Positions 18,426 to 26,791 of a DNA stretch of 43,828 nt are shown in pieces. Origin of the DNA: Magnetococcales bacterium (GTDB taxonomy: Bacteria > Pseudomonadota > Magnetococcia > Magnetococcales > UBA8363); contig JACSDG010000042.1 of assembly GCA_015660855.1 (NCBI GenBank), forward strand, positions 1 to 43,828. Direction: 5' to 3'. Under the pieces are notes generated by a model, which did not search any database, had not been told where the DNA came from, and saw only the letters and a list, made by a program, of their open reading frames with translations. Position numbers and translations under genes: made by a program. The number at the start of each line of letters is the position of its first letter. Position 1 is the first letter of the stretch.

Positions 18426-19193
18426 TCAGGCATCCGGAAGGTTCTTGTTTTGCACTTCGAGGATAATATCCCACATTTTTTCCACATTTTCCACATTTCC
18501 CTGGAATTGGATGATGGAGGCCCCGGCGCAATCATCGACACCGCCGGCGGCGACGAGGGTGGCATCGCAATTGGCGAGGATGCGCATGGCGTCCAATTCG
18601 GTGATGATGGTGGCCGAACCTGCCATGATGGGGATCAATCCCACCGGATTACCCATGACGCGGCCGTTTGCTCTTTGTCCGAGGAGGCCGTGGGTTCTGG
18701 GGACGGAGGGGATAAGTTTTTCGAGGGTGACCGGGATGATCAGGGAGCCGCCACGGGCGTGGAGGATGGCGAGGGCGACGCCAATGCTGCCTCCGACGGG
18801 AGAGCCTAAGAGTATGGCGGCGTTACCTTCGGGGTCGATGGCGTTGGCCCCTTTGATGTAGATGTCGCCGGGGCCAAATTTCTCCAGGAGCGGGGCGGGC
18901 CAACCTCGGGAGGTTTGTCCTTGGTCAAACAGGTAGGGACCGGGTCCGCGTGTGGACTGTGGGGTTTCGCCCAGGAGGGCATTTTTAATTTGGCCGACGG
19001 CGAAGGTATCGCGACCGGGGTCTTCTTTGAGGAGATGATGAATGATGTGTCTGGTGGTACTGCCACCGACGATGACCATGTGGCCGCTGCGGGTTTTTTC
19101 CTGGACGGTTTCCAGGGAGGCGACTGCTTGACCGATCAGGGATCTGGCTTCTCCTGGACGCAAAACCACCAAGGCACTGGTTTCTTTGGACAT
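18426..19193 (-). CDS. Conserved-looking protein with ISOCOT/RpiA-like motifs, function unknown
   Basis: This 255-residue cytoplasmic protein starts at ATG 19193 with GGAG 11 bases upstream; a TTG at 19214 is possible but poorly supported. I do not recognise the family by name. MVIVGGSTTRHIIHHLL resembles the phosphate-binding G-G/T-G-S-T loop of the ISOCOT fold (RpiA, NagB, MtnA/eIF2B, CoA transferases). GDIYIKGANAIDPEGNAAIL resembles the D..I.GAD.ID..G segment of the same fold, and GSPVGGSIG and LEKLIPSVP are further fixed-looking blocks. VAAGGVDDCAGASIIQF near the C-terminus contains a possible catalytic Cys or acidic pair. An enzyme acting on a small phosphorylated or CoA-type metabolite would fit, but this is inference only. 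Neighbours (cheV, a toxin-antitoxin pair) say nothing about its substrate. Confidence 0.65.
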   Translation of the reverse strand: MSKETSALVVLRPGEARSLIGQAVASLETVQEKTRSGHMVIVGGSTTRHIIHHLLKEDPGRDTFAVGQIKNALLGETPQSTRGPGPYLFDQGQTSRGWPAPLLEKFGPGDIYIKGANAIDPEGNAAILLGSPVGGSIGVALAILHARGGSLIIPVTLEKLIPSVPRTHGLLGQRANGRVMGNPVGLIPIMAGSATIITELDAMRILANCDATLVAAGGVDDCAGASIIQFQGNVENVEKMWDIILEVQNKNLPDA

Positions 19194-19276
19194 GAGGTGA
19201 CAAGCTCCGGCCAAGCGGCGATGGACAATGTCGAAAAGCGTTTAAGGGGGACAGGATAACAATTTGATTTTTTGAA

Positions 19277-19330
19277 GTATCGGAAAAATAAAATTTGGCA
19301 AAAGTTATTGCGGGGGTTAAGGGGGGGGAA
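19277..19330 (+). repeat. Truncated GC-hairpin repeat
   Basis: GTATCGGAAAAATAAAATTTGGCAAAAG followed by TTATTGCGGGGGTTAAGGGGGGG is the proximal half of the repeat units at 32638, 41809 and 43557. The right hairpin arm is missing. This copy does not follow a gene end in the plus direction, unlike the others. The rest of 19215-19544 holds only one copy of the 30-base direct repeat and no gene I can support. Confidence 0.7.
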
Positions 19331-19393
19331 CATTCGTAAAATTTTGTAACCTATTGATTTTCGATCAGTTTCTTGTTTAATGGTATACGATTT

Positions 19394-19424
19394 TGTGTAC
19401 CATCAATGTGTACCAATCGCAAGG
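19394..19424 (+). repeat. Direct repeat, left copy, flanking a toxin-antitoxin pair
   Basis: TGTGTACCATCAATGTGTAC followed by CAATCGCAAG matches 20575-20604 at 26 of 30 positions. Each copy contains TGTGTACCA twice. The two copies bracket the UPF0175/DUF3368 pair. Confidence 0.65.
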
Positions 19425-19544
19425 GGTAATGCAACTCCTCCGGGGAGATGAAAAATTCAGGAACTACCTGCAACACATGATATTTGCACATATTTTCCTT
19501 CGGACGCGAAAGCAGCGAGATGGCGGTCAGGTGGAACTGACAAC

Positions 19545-20039
19545 TCATCGCCACGATTCACCAACCAGGGACAATGCCGCATTCAAGACAGAATCCGAAA
19601 GGTACATGCCTTGTTCCCGCAAAACAGCCAGGACGGCACGGGCATTGGGGATGGCACCGTTCTGTTTGGCCAGGAGTACCAACCCCACAGTCCCCATGAG
19701 GGTGATGCGCAAGGTTTGGGCACAACGTCGCCCTGACTGGTCGTCGATCAGGGCAATGGAACCGGGTATGGACCGGGCCAGAGCCAGAACCGCAGACTCG
19801 CCAAGCCCCAAATCCCAGGCCAGAATTTCGCTGGGTATCGCGGGTGCGGGAGCAATCTCCAGCCATGCCGTTTCATTCAACGTTCGCACCGTTGGGTCGT
19901 GTGGTCCCCTGGCGCGGATTTCCTGTACCACGGGTTGAGGCACCAGAACCGGGCGATGCAGATGCTGTAACAGGTGGATCTGCCGGGAGCGCGCCAGAAA
20001 GATCAGCGGCGAAGCATTGATGATGACGGGTTCAGGCAA
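19545..20039 (-). CDS. DUF3368 PIN-like toxin
   Basis: This 164-residue PIN-fold protein is probably the RNase toxin of a type II toxin-antitoxin pair. It opens with VIINASPLIFLAR, where many PIN proteins have Asp at the position of Asn (N8). LGLGESAVLALAR supplies the conserved Glu, and GSIALIDDQSGRRCAQ supplies the acidic pair. GTVGLVLLAKQNGAI and LREQGMYLSDSVL complete the DUF3368 pattern. No ATG or GTG lies before the conserved start, so TTG 20039 is the start; it overlaps the antitoxin gene by 8 bases, which couples their translation and may keep toxin levels low. Confidence 0.85.
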   Translation of the reverse strand: MPEPVIINASPLIFLARSRQIHLLQHLHRPVLVPQPVVQEIRARGPHDPTVRTLNETAWLEIAPAPAIPSEILAWDLGLGESAVLALARSIPGSIALIDDQSGRRCAQTLRITLMGTVGLVLLAKQNGAIPNARAVLAVLREQGMYLSDSVLNAALSLVGESWR

Positions 20040-20268
20040 TGTTCAACTCTTGGCGCAAAGATTCCATGTCCAAGGCAAAGACATCCACCTTTTCCGACGC
20101 CAGCAGCAACAGGAAATCAGTCCGATCCAGCCCTGCAACCTCGGCAGCCCTTTCCTGGGAAAGCAGACCCTTCTGATACCAGTGGATCGCGGCAGCCTTG
20201 CGCATTTCCATGGCGAACTCCCCAGGAGAACGCCGCAGAGAGGAAAATACGGTGTTGGGCAGTTCCAT
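20032..20268 (-). CDS. UPF0175 antitoxin
   Basis: This 78-residue protein starts at ATG 20268 (MELPNTVFSSLRRSPGEF). The UPF0175 pattern is clear: EFAMEMRKAAAIHWYQKGLLS, ERAAEVAGLDRTDFLLLL and KVDVFALDMESLRQEL, with a helix-turn-helix-like middle (S-x-E-R-A-A-E-V-A-G-L). Such proteins are DNA-binding antitoxins paired with DUF3368 PIN toxins, as here. The frame runs back to 20346, but the extra residues do not belong to the family. It is expected to repress its own operon. Confidence 0.88.
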   Translation of the reverse strand: MELPNTVFSSLRRSPGEFAMEMRKAAAIHWYQKGLLSQERAAEVAGLDRTDFLLLLASEKVDVFALDMESLRQELNIA

Positions 20269-20574
20269 GTGGGTGCAACCAAGGGTCTGGTGGTTGAAGA
20301 CAATCGCTTCACAATCCGGTGATAAACCAGCTTCAGAATAGCGCACTTCCTGTCCCGCCGACAGGGGCCAGTGCCCCAGAACGGGTTTCGGTGTTCAGCG
20401 TGTACGGCAGTTTTGCTTACGGCTGATTGCCCCAGAGGTGTTTTGAAGGGGTAAATGTTTCGTTCGTAGAACGAGGCACGGGAAGGCTTTCGCAGAAAAT
20501 GCTGCGCATAAAGTCTTATGTTGTTTTCCAATTCGCAGCAGCGAGGTCTGTTTTGCCATGTTCTCCATGCCCCA
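20269..20574. other. Upstream region of the UPF0175/DUF3368 pair, no gene seen
   Basis: About 300 bases separate the antitoxin start from the right-hand direct repeat. Open frames here have no ribosome sites or recognisable protein. GTTTCGTTCGTAGAACGAGG (around 20457) contains a short palindrome, TTCGTTCG-TAG-AACGAG, that could be an operator. I see no other structure. Confidence 0.35.
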
Positions 20575-20605
20575 TGTGTACCAGTTATGTGTACCAATGG
20601 CAAGA
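20575..20605 (+). repeat. Direct repeat, right copy
   Basis: TGTGTACCAGTTATGTGTAC followed by CAATGGCAAG is the right-hand partner of 19394-19424, in the same orientation. It lies 1.18 kb away, on the promoter side of the toxin-antitoxin operon. Confidence 0.65.
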
Positions 20606-20649
20606 GAAACTGATTGCAAAACAGGTATTTGTAGATTTTTTGGTAGGTT

Positions 20650-20743
20650 ATCTGAAGGATGGCGGAGGAGGGGGGATTATCCCCACCTTAATCCTCGCAA
20701 TAGTTTCAACCTTGACAAAAGAGGGGGGGACAGAATGGTTACG
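20650..20743 (-). repeat. GC-hairpin repeat after the sensor kinase gene
   Basis: On the minus strand it reads CGTAACCATTCTGTCCCCCC, T-run, CAAGGTTGAAACTATTGCGAGGATTAAGGTGGGGATAATCCCC. It begins 6 bases past the kinase stop codon. It has the same order and orientation as the copies after the AddA-like, cheV and DUF302 genes. Confidence 0.75.
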
Positions 20744-20749
20744 GCGAAG

Positions 20750-21859
20750 TTATTCCGCATGTGTTTTTTTGGTCAGGGCGGGAAGCCGGATGGTCAAGAC
20801 GGTCCCCTCGGTTTCATCCGTGTGCATGGTGATGTCGCCGCCGAACAATCGGGCAATCAAACGGGCCGAATAAGTGCCTATCCCCGAACCCTTGCGCTTG
20901 CCAAAGGTGACAAACTTGTCGAAAAAACGGTCCCGTATCGCTTCGGGCACCACCCCCGGATTGGTCAATTTCAATACCAGCCAATCTTTCTCACACCGTA
21001 AACTCAAGGTGACCTTGCCCCCCTTCGGGGTTGCCTCCAAGGCGTTGTCCAGCAAATTGGCCAGCATCGAATAGCCCAGCAATTCCTCCGCCATGATCTG
21101 GCTCGATGCCATTTCCGCATCCGGCATGATCCGGACAATCTGAACCTGACGTCTTCTGGCGGTAATGTGCCGCTCCCCGATCACCCGATCCATCAGGCGG
21201 GATAAGTCGATGCCGGTCGGATGATACGCATAAACCCCCTGCTCAATTCGATACAAATCCAGGGAACCATTGATCATTTCCAACATTTGCAACCCGGCTT
21301 TTTCCATCTGTTCGAGAAAAATTTGGCTGGGACTCATTTTTTCATGCAACATCAATTGAATAAAGCCCAATATAACCGCCAAGGGACTCTTTAGATCATG
21401 CCGCGTAATGCTTTCCAGTTCATCCCGCAATTTTTGTGACTCAAGCAATTGCCAATTTTGATTTTCCAGTTGGCGATGATTTTTGACGATCTCCAAATGG
21501 GTTTTCACCCGAGCACGCACCACCGGCAGGTTGAACGGTTTGGTTAAATAATCGGCGGCCCCCAACTCCAAACCTGCCACCTCGTGCATCGGATCAACCA
21601 GCGATGTCAGAAAGATCACCGGAATCAAGGCGGTCTCGGGATCCCCCTTCAGGTGCCGGCAAACCTCAAAACCATCCATCCCCGGCATCATGATGTCCAA
21701 CAGGATAATATCGGGTTGCGGATCCTCTCTGGCACTGGCCAACGCCGACAGCCCATCCTTGGCGGTATGGATGAGGTATTCATTTTCCAAGGCATGACGC
21801 AGCAGCCGAATGTTGTCGGGCTGGTCGTCAACGATCAACAGTCGGGGCCGGGTTTCCAT
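20750..21859 (-). CDS. Response-regulator/histidine-kinase fusion (REC-HisKA-HATPase)
   Basis: This 369-residue cytoplasmic protein starts at ATG 21859, which overlaps the upstream TGA (TGATG coupling). The receiver domain (7-125) has D11/D12 (LLIVDDQPDN), phosphoacceptor D55 (ILLDIMMPGMDG) and K107 (LTKPFN). The dimerisation segment has the phospho-acceptor His at about H154 (ITRHDLKSPLAVILG). The ATPase domain has the N box (MLANLLDNALEA) and GKRKGSGIGTYSARLIA; the usual D-x-G of the G1 box reads TNPGVVP. An N-terminal receiver on a kinase suggests it is itself controlled by phosphotransfer. It has no membrane part; the co-operonic membrane CACHE-PAS protein, which lacks a kinase, is the obvious input partner. 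Confidence 0.92.
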   Translation of the reverse strand: METRPRLLIVDDQPDNIRLLRHALENEYLIHTAKDGLSALASAREDPQPDIILLDIMMPGMDGFEVCRHLKGDPETALIPVIFLTSLVDPMHEVAGLELGAADYLTKPFNLPVVRARVKTHLEIVKNHRQLENQNWQLLESQKLRDELESITRHDLKSPLAVILGFIQLMLHEKMSPSQIFLEQMEKAGLQMLEMINGSLDLYRIEQGVYAYHPTGIDLSRLMDRVIGERHITARRRQVQIVRIMPDAEMASSQIMAEELLGYSMLANLLDNALEATPKGGKVTLSLRCEKDWLVLKLTNPGVVPEAIRDRFFDKFVTFGKRKGSGIGTYSARLIARLFGGDITMHTDETEGTVLTIRLPALTKKTHAE

Positions 21860-24552
21860 CAATCCGAAATTTCAGGTTGCCGTCCGCCAGCAAGCTTTTT
21901 GATCAAACCACGGAATGTTGCCTTTGCTTGACCCAATTCTTTCTCCTGTAATTGACGCACCAGCATTTCACCATCTTTGGCCCCGGGACCAGAGGTCAAT
22001 TCCGCAAGTATGTCTTGCGCCAAGGCCAGAGCCTGGTTGACATCGACCTCCATTGCCTGTCCCAAAGCCTCCAGTCGCCCCCCCAGGTCGAGCACTTTTT
22101 CACCCCCCTCCTGCCATTTTTTCAAGGCCTCAATCCATACATCCAACGCCTGGCAAAACGGGACAAAATAATGGGCAATCGTTTCTTTTTTTCGCGGAGT
22201 ACACGTCAATACCCCTTCCAGAGCCACAGCCTGATCGTGCAGGCTCAAGGCCCCAAGATCAAACAATATCTCACGTATCCCCTGAATCTCCTTGCTGATT
22301 CGATCATAGCGCGATTTGGTCAACATATCCCGCAAACGCTGGGCCATATCCTGATGCTTTTCATGGAAACCAATCAAGAGATGGCGATACATCTGTTCAT
22401 TTCCACCCGTCTGTTCCAACCCCGCCGCAACGTCAAAACCCGGAACCACTGGCCATGGGAGCGCAGATGTTTTCTCGGATATCACCGATGTCTCGGTCGC
22501 AACCGGTAGCACTGCACTTTGTGTTGCAATGATTGCGGAGGGGGGCGTGGTGACTTCCTCGGGTACGTCCAAAATATCCGGCATCGTTGCATGCGGTGGC
22601 TCCAAAGGAGCCGAAACATCGTCCGCTGCCACCGCGACGGTTTCGCCCGGAGGTTCACAGGCGGGCACCGCAACCACCAACGCCAGGGGGGAGGGAATTT
22701 TTTCGGGGAGTGCTGCATGGATGGGGGGCGCGTCGATTGTTTCCTCTCTGGTTTCCAGTAACGCCACTTCATGAATTGTTGTGGCCTCGGATTGTTTTTC
22801 CGCAGAAATGTCCCACACGGCGCATACCATCCGCAGTGGAGTCCCGTCATTCTTCCACTGACTGATTCGGCCACGTTCCAGCACCCACAACCAGTGGCCA
22901 TCCTGGTGGCGTATCCGATGTTCGGATTCATAAACCATCGTCACCCCCGACAAATGGCGTTCGACCAACCCCTCCACTTCACTCCAATCTCCCGGGTGGA
23001 CCCTCCGCCGCCAAGCCTCCCGGTCGATTTCCACCGAGTCGCCATCGATCCCGAGCATCTCCCACCAGCGCGAATTGAAAACCATCTCCCCCGAGATCAA
23101 ATCCCATTCCCAAAGGCCTTCCTCCATCACATGAAACATGGATTGGAGCAGGGTATCGTATTCCAGGAGTCGCTGTTCCATCCCTGGCCCCTCTTGTTCG
23201 GCCAGTTGGTAGACTCCAAGGACGCCGATGATGTCTCCCGCCCCATTTTTGACCGGGATCCGGTCAAAATAAATTTTCAGGTCGATTCCCGATCTCGTCC
23301 GGATCATCCCCTCCCGTGGTGTCATTGGGCGGTTTTCCTCCATGACCGTTTGTTCAAATTCTAAAAATTGTGCCACCATTTCCTGCCAAGGCATGTCGGT
23401 TTCGCGTAGATTTTCCACATCCGCAACATTGGCCAAACCGGCATCCTGGGCAAAAGCCCGATTGCAGCCACGATAAACGCCCTCGCGATCTTTCCAGAAG
23501 AGACGGTCCGCAACGGCGTCGATGACATACCTCAGCCATTGTCGGGAATTTTCGATTTCCTGATTCCGGTCGCCGAGTCGATTCTCCAGATCTTCCGGCG
23601 GGGATTCCGTCGCCACGTTTTCTGTTTTTACCGGTTCCCCCCCCCCCTTTCTGACGGCTGCGGGAGCCGTGGCGAGACCGCGAACTCGACCCGCACGACC
23701 GGTTCCAACCGTGTTGAGTATTGTTTCCCCAGCCCTTGAAACCGCACGAGACATTAAAAACCATACCGCCAGCGTAATGCCAACGCCCATAAGACAAACA
23801 AAAGCGACAGATTTGAGGATGATCGTTCCAATTCGGAGTTCCTCCACTGCGGCATCCACGCTGACCCCCAAGCGATACAGCATGGGTGTTTGGGACGATG
23901 CCGCCAAAGATTCCCACTTGTCGCCTTTCGCCACCCGGCCAACATCCAGTTTTTGGTTTCCCACAACCATGCGTCGTTGCCCCCCTTCGGAGATCAGACG
24001 ATTCATTATCGCTCCCACATCAAATCCGGAAACGATGACCCCTTGAATGTTATTGAAATAATGAACCGGGGCCGCCACCAGCACCATTTTTTTGGTCAGA
24101 TCCAGATGGCTGATCGCTTTTCCGGTTGCCAGGGCTTCTTTAAGATTGGGTAATTCCTTGTATTGGGGCAGGGGATCCCCATGGGCGAAAACCGAGGCCC
24201 CCACAGGATCGGTCAGTACAAAGGAACGTATGCGCATCCCCTGGGAGAAACGACCGAGCAATTCCGGCAGGGTTCCCTGGAGCATGTCGGGATTGGCCAG
24301 GGCATTGATCAATACCGGATTGACCGCCAACCGCTCCACCTCTTTTTCCATGAAAGCCAGTTCACGGTCCAACACCAACATTTCCTGGTTCATGAGTTGG
24401 CGGACAGACATGCGATTTTCTTGTTCCAGGATGGCCAGCAACAGCCAGGCCGTCGCCAATGTGCCAAGGAGGATGGGAAGCAACACCATCGCCGTGGTTT
24501 TCCAGCCTAACGAGAATCGAATAGCTTGCGGGTTGACGAGTCGTGTTTTCAT
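21859..24552 (-). CDS. Membrane sensor: CACHE, two PAS domains, degenerate Hpt; no kinase
   Basis: This is an 897-residue inner-membrane protein. Transmembrane segment 1 is near residues 18-42 (MVLLPILLGTLATAWLLLAI). A periplasmic double-CACHE-like region follows (about 45-245, FVLTDPVGASVFAHG, VAAPVHYFNNIQGVIVSGFDV), then transmembrane segment 2 (about 250-270, SVAFVCLMGVGITLAVWFL). PAS 1 begins at WLRYVIDAVADRLFWKDREG and PAS 2 at MEEGLWEWDLISGEMVFNSRWWEMLG, with a PAC end (GHWLWVLERGRISQW). After a Pro/Ala-rich linker, the C-terminus (GLEQTGGNEQMYRHLLIGFHEKH ... LFDLGALSLHDQAVALEG) looks like an Hpt domain, but where Hpt has A-H-x-L-K-G this reads I-Q-G-I-R-E. The phosphorylatable His is missing. 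It is coupled to the kinase gene downstream. Confidence 0.85.
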   Translation of the reverse strand: MKTRLVNPQAIRFSLGWKTTAMVLLPILLGTLATAWLLLAILEQENRMSVRQLMNQEMLVLDRELAFMEKEVERLAVNPVLINALANPDMLQGTLPELLGRFSQGMRIRSFVLTDPVGASVFAHGDPLPQYKELPNLKEALATGKAISHLDLTKKMVLVAAPVHYFNNIQGVIVSGFDVGAIMNRLISEGGQRRMVVGNQKLDVGRVAKGDKWESLAASSQTPMLYRLGVSVDAAVEELRIGTIILKSVAFVCLMGVGITLAVWFLMSRAVSRAGETILNTVGTGRAGRVRGLATAPAAVRKGGGEPVKTENVATESPPEDLENRLGDRNQEIENSRQWLRYVIDAVADRLFWKDREGVYRGCNRAFAQDAGLANVADVENLRETDMPWQEMVAQFLEFEQTVMEENRPMTPREGMIRTRSGIDLKIYFDRIPVKNGAGDIIGVLGVYQLAEQEGPGMEQRLLEYDTLLQSMFHVMEEGLWEWDLISGEMVFNSRWWEMLGIDGDSVEIDREAWRRRVHPGDWSEVEGLVERHLSGVTMVYESEHRIRHQDGHWLWVLERGRISQWKNDGTPLRMVCAVWDISAEKQSEATTIHEVALLETREETIDAPPIHAALPEKIPSPLALVVAVPACEPPGETVAVAADDVSAPLEPPHATMPDILDVPEEVTTPPSAIIATQSAVLPVATETSVISEKTSALPWPVVPGFDVAAGLEQTGGNEQMYRHLLIGFHEKHQDMAQRLRDMLTKSRYDRISKEIQGIREILFDLGALSLHDQAVALEGVLTCTPRKKETIAHYFVPFCQALDVWIEALKKWQEGGEKVLDLGGRLEALGQAMEVDVNQALALAQDILAELTSGPGAKDGEMLVRQLQEKELGQAKATFRGLIKKLAGGRQPEISD

Positions 24553-24604
24553 GGAGTGGCCTCAACGGGTATCACCACGGGCCATGGCAAGGGCATGCAG
24601 CGGG

Positions 24605-26764
24605 TCATTGTCGGGATTTCCTGCGGGGGACAAGCATCCCCTCGGCGTTATGGTGTACCATGACCAGATCGGAGGGGGTAAGTCCTTCATGGCGCATGGG
24701 GGAAAAGGGCCAGGCATAGTTTTTGATGGCCCCGGAATGAGCTTCCAGCCGTTCCATGGCTGCCTCCAGGCCGCTGAAGCCTGGATCCGGTGCCCGTTTT
24801 AACGCCTGGGCCAGAAAAAATACCAGGTCGTAAGCTTGTGCCGTAGCCGAGGGGTCGGGGACATGTTCGGCTACCGGATCATCGAAAAGCGTAAGATAGC
24901 GTTTGCGCAAAGTCTCTCCTGCCGGTGTTCGGTCCCAGTGAAGATCCAGCGAAAAGGTTTGCAGGAAAGTATAGTCCGGGGCGTTGGCATCCTCCAGCGT
25001 TTTGCGTTTTTCCCCATCATCGCCATGATAGGAAAACAGTTGCCCCTTGAAAGCCATGGATTTCATGGCAGCGCGAATTTGTCGCGTTTCTTCGATGCCG
25101 GCGACCAGAAAGATATCGGTGATTTCCGCCAGTTGCATTTGGCGTAAGGGATCCAGGAAAACTTTTTGTCCCAGGTTGAACCAGACCACCATGGGTTTTT
25201 CCCTGCCCAGGTCACGGAGTTGCCGGGTGATGGTGGTTCGTGCGCTGCGGCCAAAGCTGGAGTTTTCCAACATCAGGGCGATTTTGCCGTGGGTGCGTGC
25301 GAGTTCGTCGATCAGCACCAAGTTACCCTGGTACTCATTGGCAGCCAGCCGAAAGACATGCCTGCTATCCGCGCCATCGGCCTGACCGGTTTTCATCCAA
25401 TCCACCGCACGGGCAAACGGGACCAGGACCAACATTTTTTGGTTTTTGGCCACAGCGATCTGATCGGCGACGACGGCGTCACTGCCGCCCGCGACCACCG
25501 CGACCGCCTCCCATTGTTGTCCCAGGCGCATGATATTGGCCACCCCCAGGGCCACCGATCCACGATTGTCGGTGGTGATCACTTTTAATGGTTTACCCAG
25601 GATGCCGCCATTGCCATTGATCTCGTCGATGGCCAGTTCGACTCCGCGTTTGATGGCAAGCCCCGTGCGCATGGCCTCGGTGGAAAAATCGGCGTCTACC
25701 CCAATGATCCAGGCATTTCCGTCGCCGGAGCGTTCCATTTCCATCTCCTCGATGCGTCCCATGAGTCCCGCTCCCAAGACTTCTGCGTAGCCCAGAGCTA
25801 GGTGGCGGGCCTTGTTTGTCCAAACATTGCGGGTGGCTGTGGTGAGGGTTTGCGTGGGGATTCCAGATTCCTCCAGGGTTTGTTGCATTCGTTGCTGCTG
25901 TTGCTCGCTTTTACGCCGCGACCATTGTGTGATCTCGTGGGCGGAAGCTTTGATGATTTCGAGGGCATCGGTAGGCACGGAGGGGTATCCTTGCCACCCC
26001 ATGGCCAAAACCGCCCCCTGCCAAGCATGATGGCTCATGATGACCTGATGGGATTTTTTTTCCAGGGAATCGATCACTGTTTTTGTCAGCAGGGTTTCCC
26101 AGGCATCCGCCCCAGGAGTGGGAATGGTTTCGCCCATGGTTCCCCATTGGCCATGGGTATGAATCATCCCACTGCCGGAAAACATTTTGGCGGAAAATCC
26201 TCCGGGCACTACGGTAAACTGCATTTTTTTCAAATCGTCCGGACTTTCCACTTTGCGGTTGGTGATGAGTTGGCGAAACCCCTCTTCCCAGAAGGAGATT
26301 CCCACCAGATCCAGGGTATGTATTTGTTGCAGCAGGCGCATGCCCGAATCGCCATCGATGGCTTGATGGAGTGCCTTTGGCGCAGAAAAATAAAAGGGAA
26401 AGTCGATGATTTTGAAGGTGGGGAGGCGGTTTCCGAGCATGGAAACGGAAAGTACGACAAGGTCGAGTTTTCCTTGTTGCGCCAGGGCGATTAGGTCATC
26501 CTGGTCGGAGTTGGCCGTATTCGGGACCAGGGTGATTTCTATCTGGCCATGGCTGCGAAGTTTGACTTCCTGGGCAAAATGTTCCACCGCAGCTCGCAGC
26601 GGTCCATCCGGCTGTGCCTGGTGTCCCAGGCGCAGCCGAAGAATTTTTTCGTTTTGGACAACCGTATGCCCGGTACCCGATACCAGATTTTTAGCCAGGA
26701 AACCTGAAACGACCAGGCAGCAGAGCATCAGGGTACCCACGATCCAGGCTTGAACGGGTTTCAT
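24605..26764 (-). CDS. Fused TRAP (DctP)-type and LivJ-type periplasmic binding protein
   Basis: This 719-residue protein has an N-terminal hydrophobic segment (residues 7-25, WIVGTLMLCCLVVSGFLA) that anchors or exports it. Residues about 40-330 match DctP-type binding proteins of TRAP transporters (AAVEHFAQEVKLRSHGQIEI, FKIIDFPFYFSAPKALHQAI, WEEGFRQLITNRKVESPDDLKKM). Residues about 350-700 match branched-chain amino-acid/LivJ-type type I binding proteins (GLAIKRGVELAIDEINGNGG, GKPLKVITTDNRG, GKIALMLENSSFGRSARTTI). Each half alone is the size of a full binding protein. No TRAP or ABC permease gene is near, and the next two genes are sensory, so it is probably a ligand receptor feeding the CACHE-PAS protein. 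ATG 26764 has GGGGGA upstream. Confidence 0.88.
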   Translation of the reverse strand: MKPVQAWIVGTLMLCCLVVSGFLAKNLVSGTGHTVVQNEKILRLRLGHQAQPDGPLRAAVEHFAQEVKLRSHGQIEITLVPNTANSDQDDLIALAQQGKLDLVVLSVSMLGNRLPTFKIIDFPFYFSAPKALHQAIDGDSGMRLLQQIHTLDLVGISFWEEGFRQLITNRKVESPDDLKKMQFTVVPGGFSAKMFSGSGMIHTHGQWGTMGETIPTPGADAWETLLTKTVIDSLEKKSHQVIMSHHAWQGAVLAMGWQGYPSVPTDALEIIKASAHEITQWSRRKSEQQQQRMQQTLEESGIPTQTLTTATRNVWTNKARHLALGYAEVLGAGLMGRIEEMEMERSGDGNAWIIGVDADFSTEAMRTGLAIKRGVELAIDEINGNGGILGKPLKVITTDNRGSVALGVANIMRLGQQWEAVAVVAGGSDAVVADQIAVAKNQKMLVLVPFARAVDWMKTGQADGADSRHVFRLAANEYQGNLVLIDELARTHGKIALMLENSSFGRSARTTITRQLRDLGREKPMVVWFNLGQKVFLDPLRQMQLAEITDIFLVAGIEETRQIRAAMKSMAFKGQLFSYHGDDGEKRKTLEDANAPDYTFLQTFSLDLHWDRTPAGETLRKRYLTLFDDPVAEHVPDPSATAQAYDLVFFLAQALKRAPDPGFSGLEAAMERLEAHSGAIKNYAWPFSPMRHEGLTPSDLVMVHHNAEGMLVPRRKSRQ

Positions 26765-26791
26765 TGCATTTTTCCCCCTTGGGATCGATGG

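Noticed and set aside
24605-26764. The fused binding protein as part of a TRAP or ABC transporter
   Set aside because: No membrane permease or ATPase gene of either type is next to it; the neighbours are sensory genes and ctaA.
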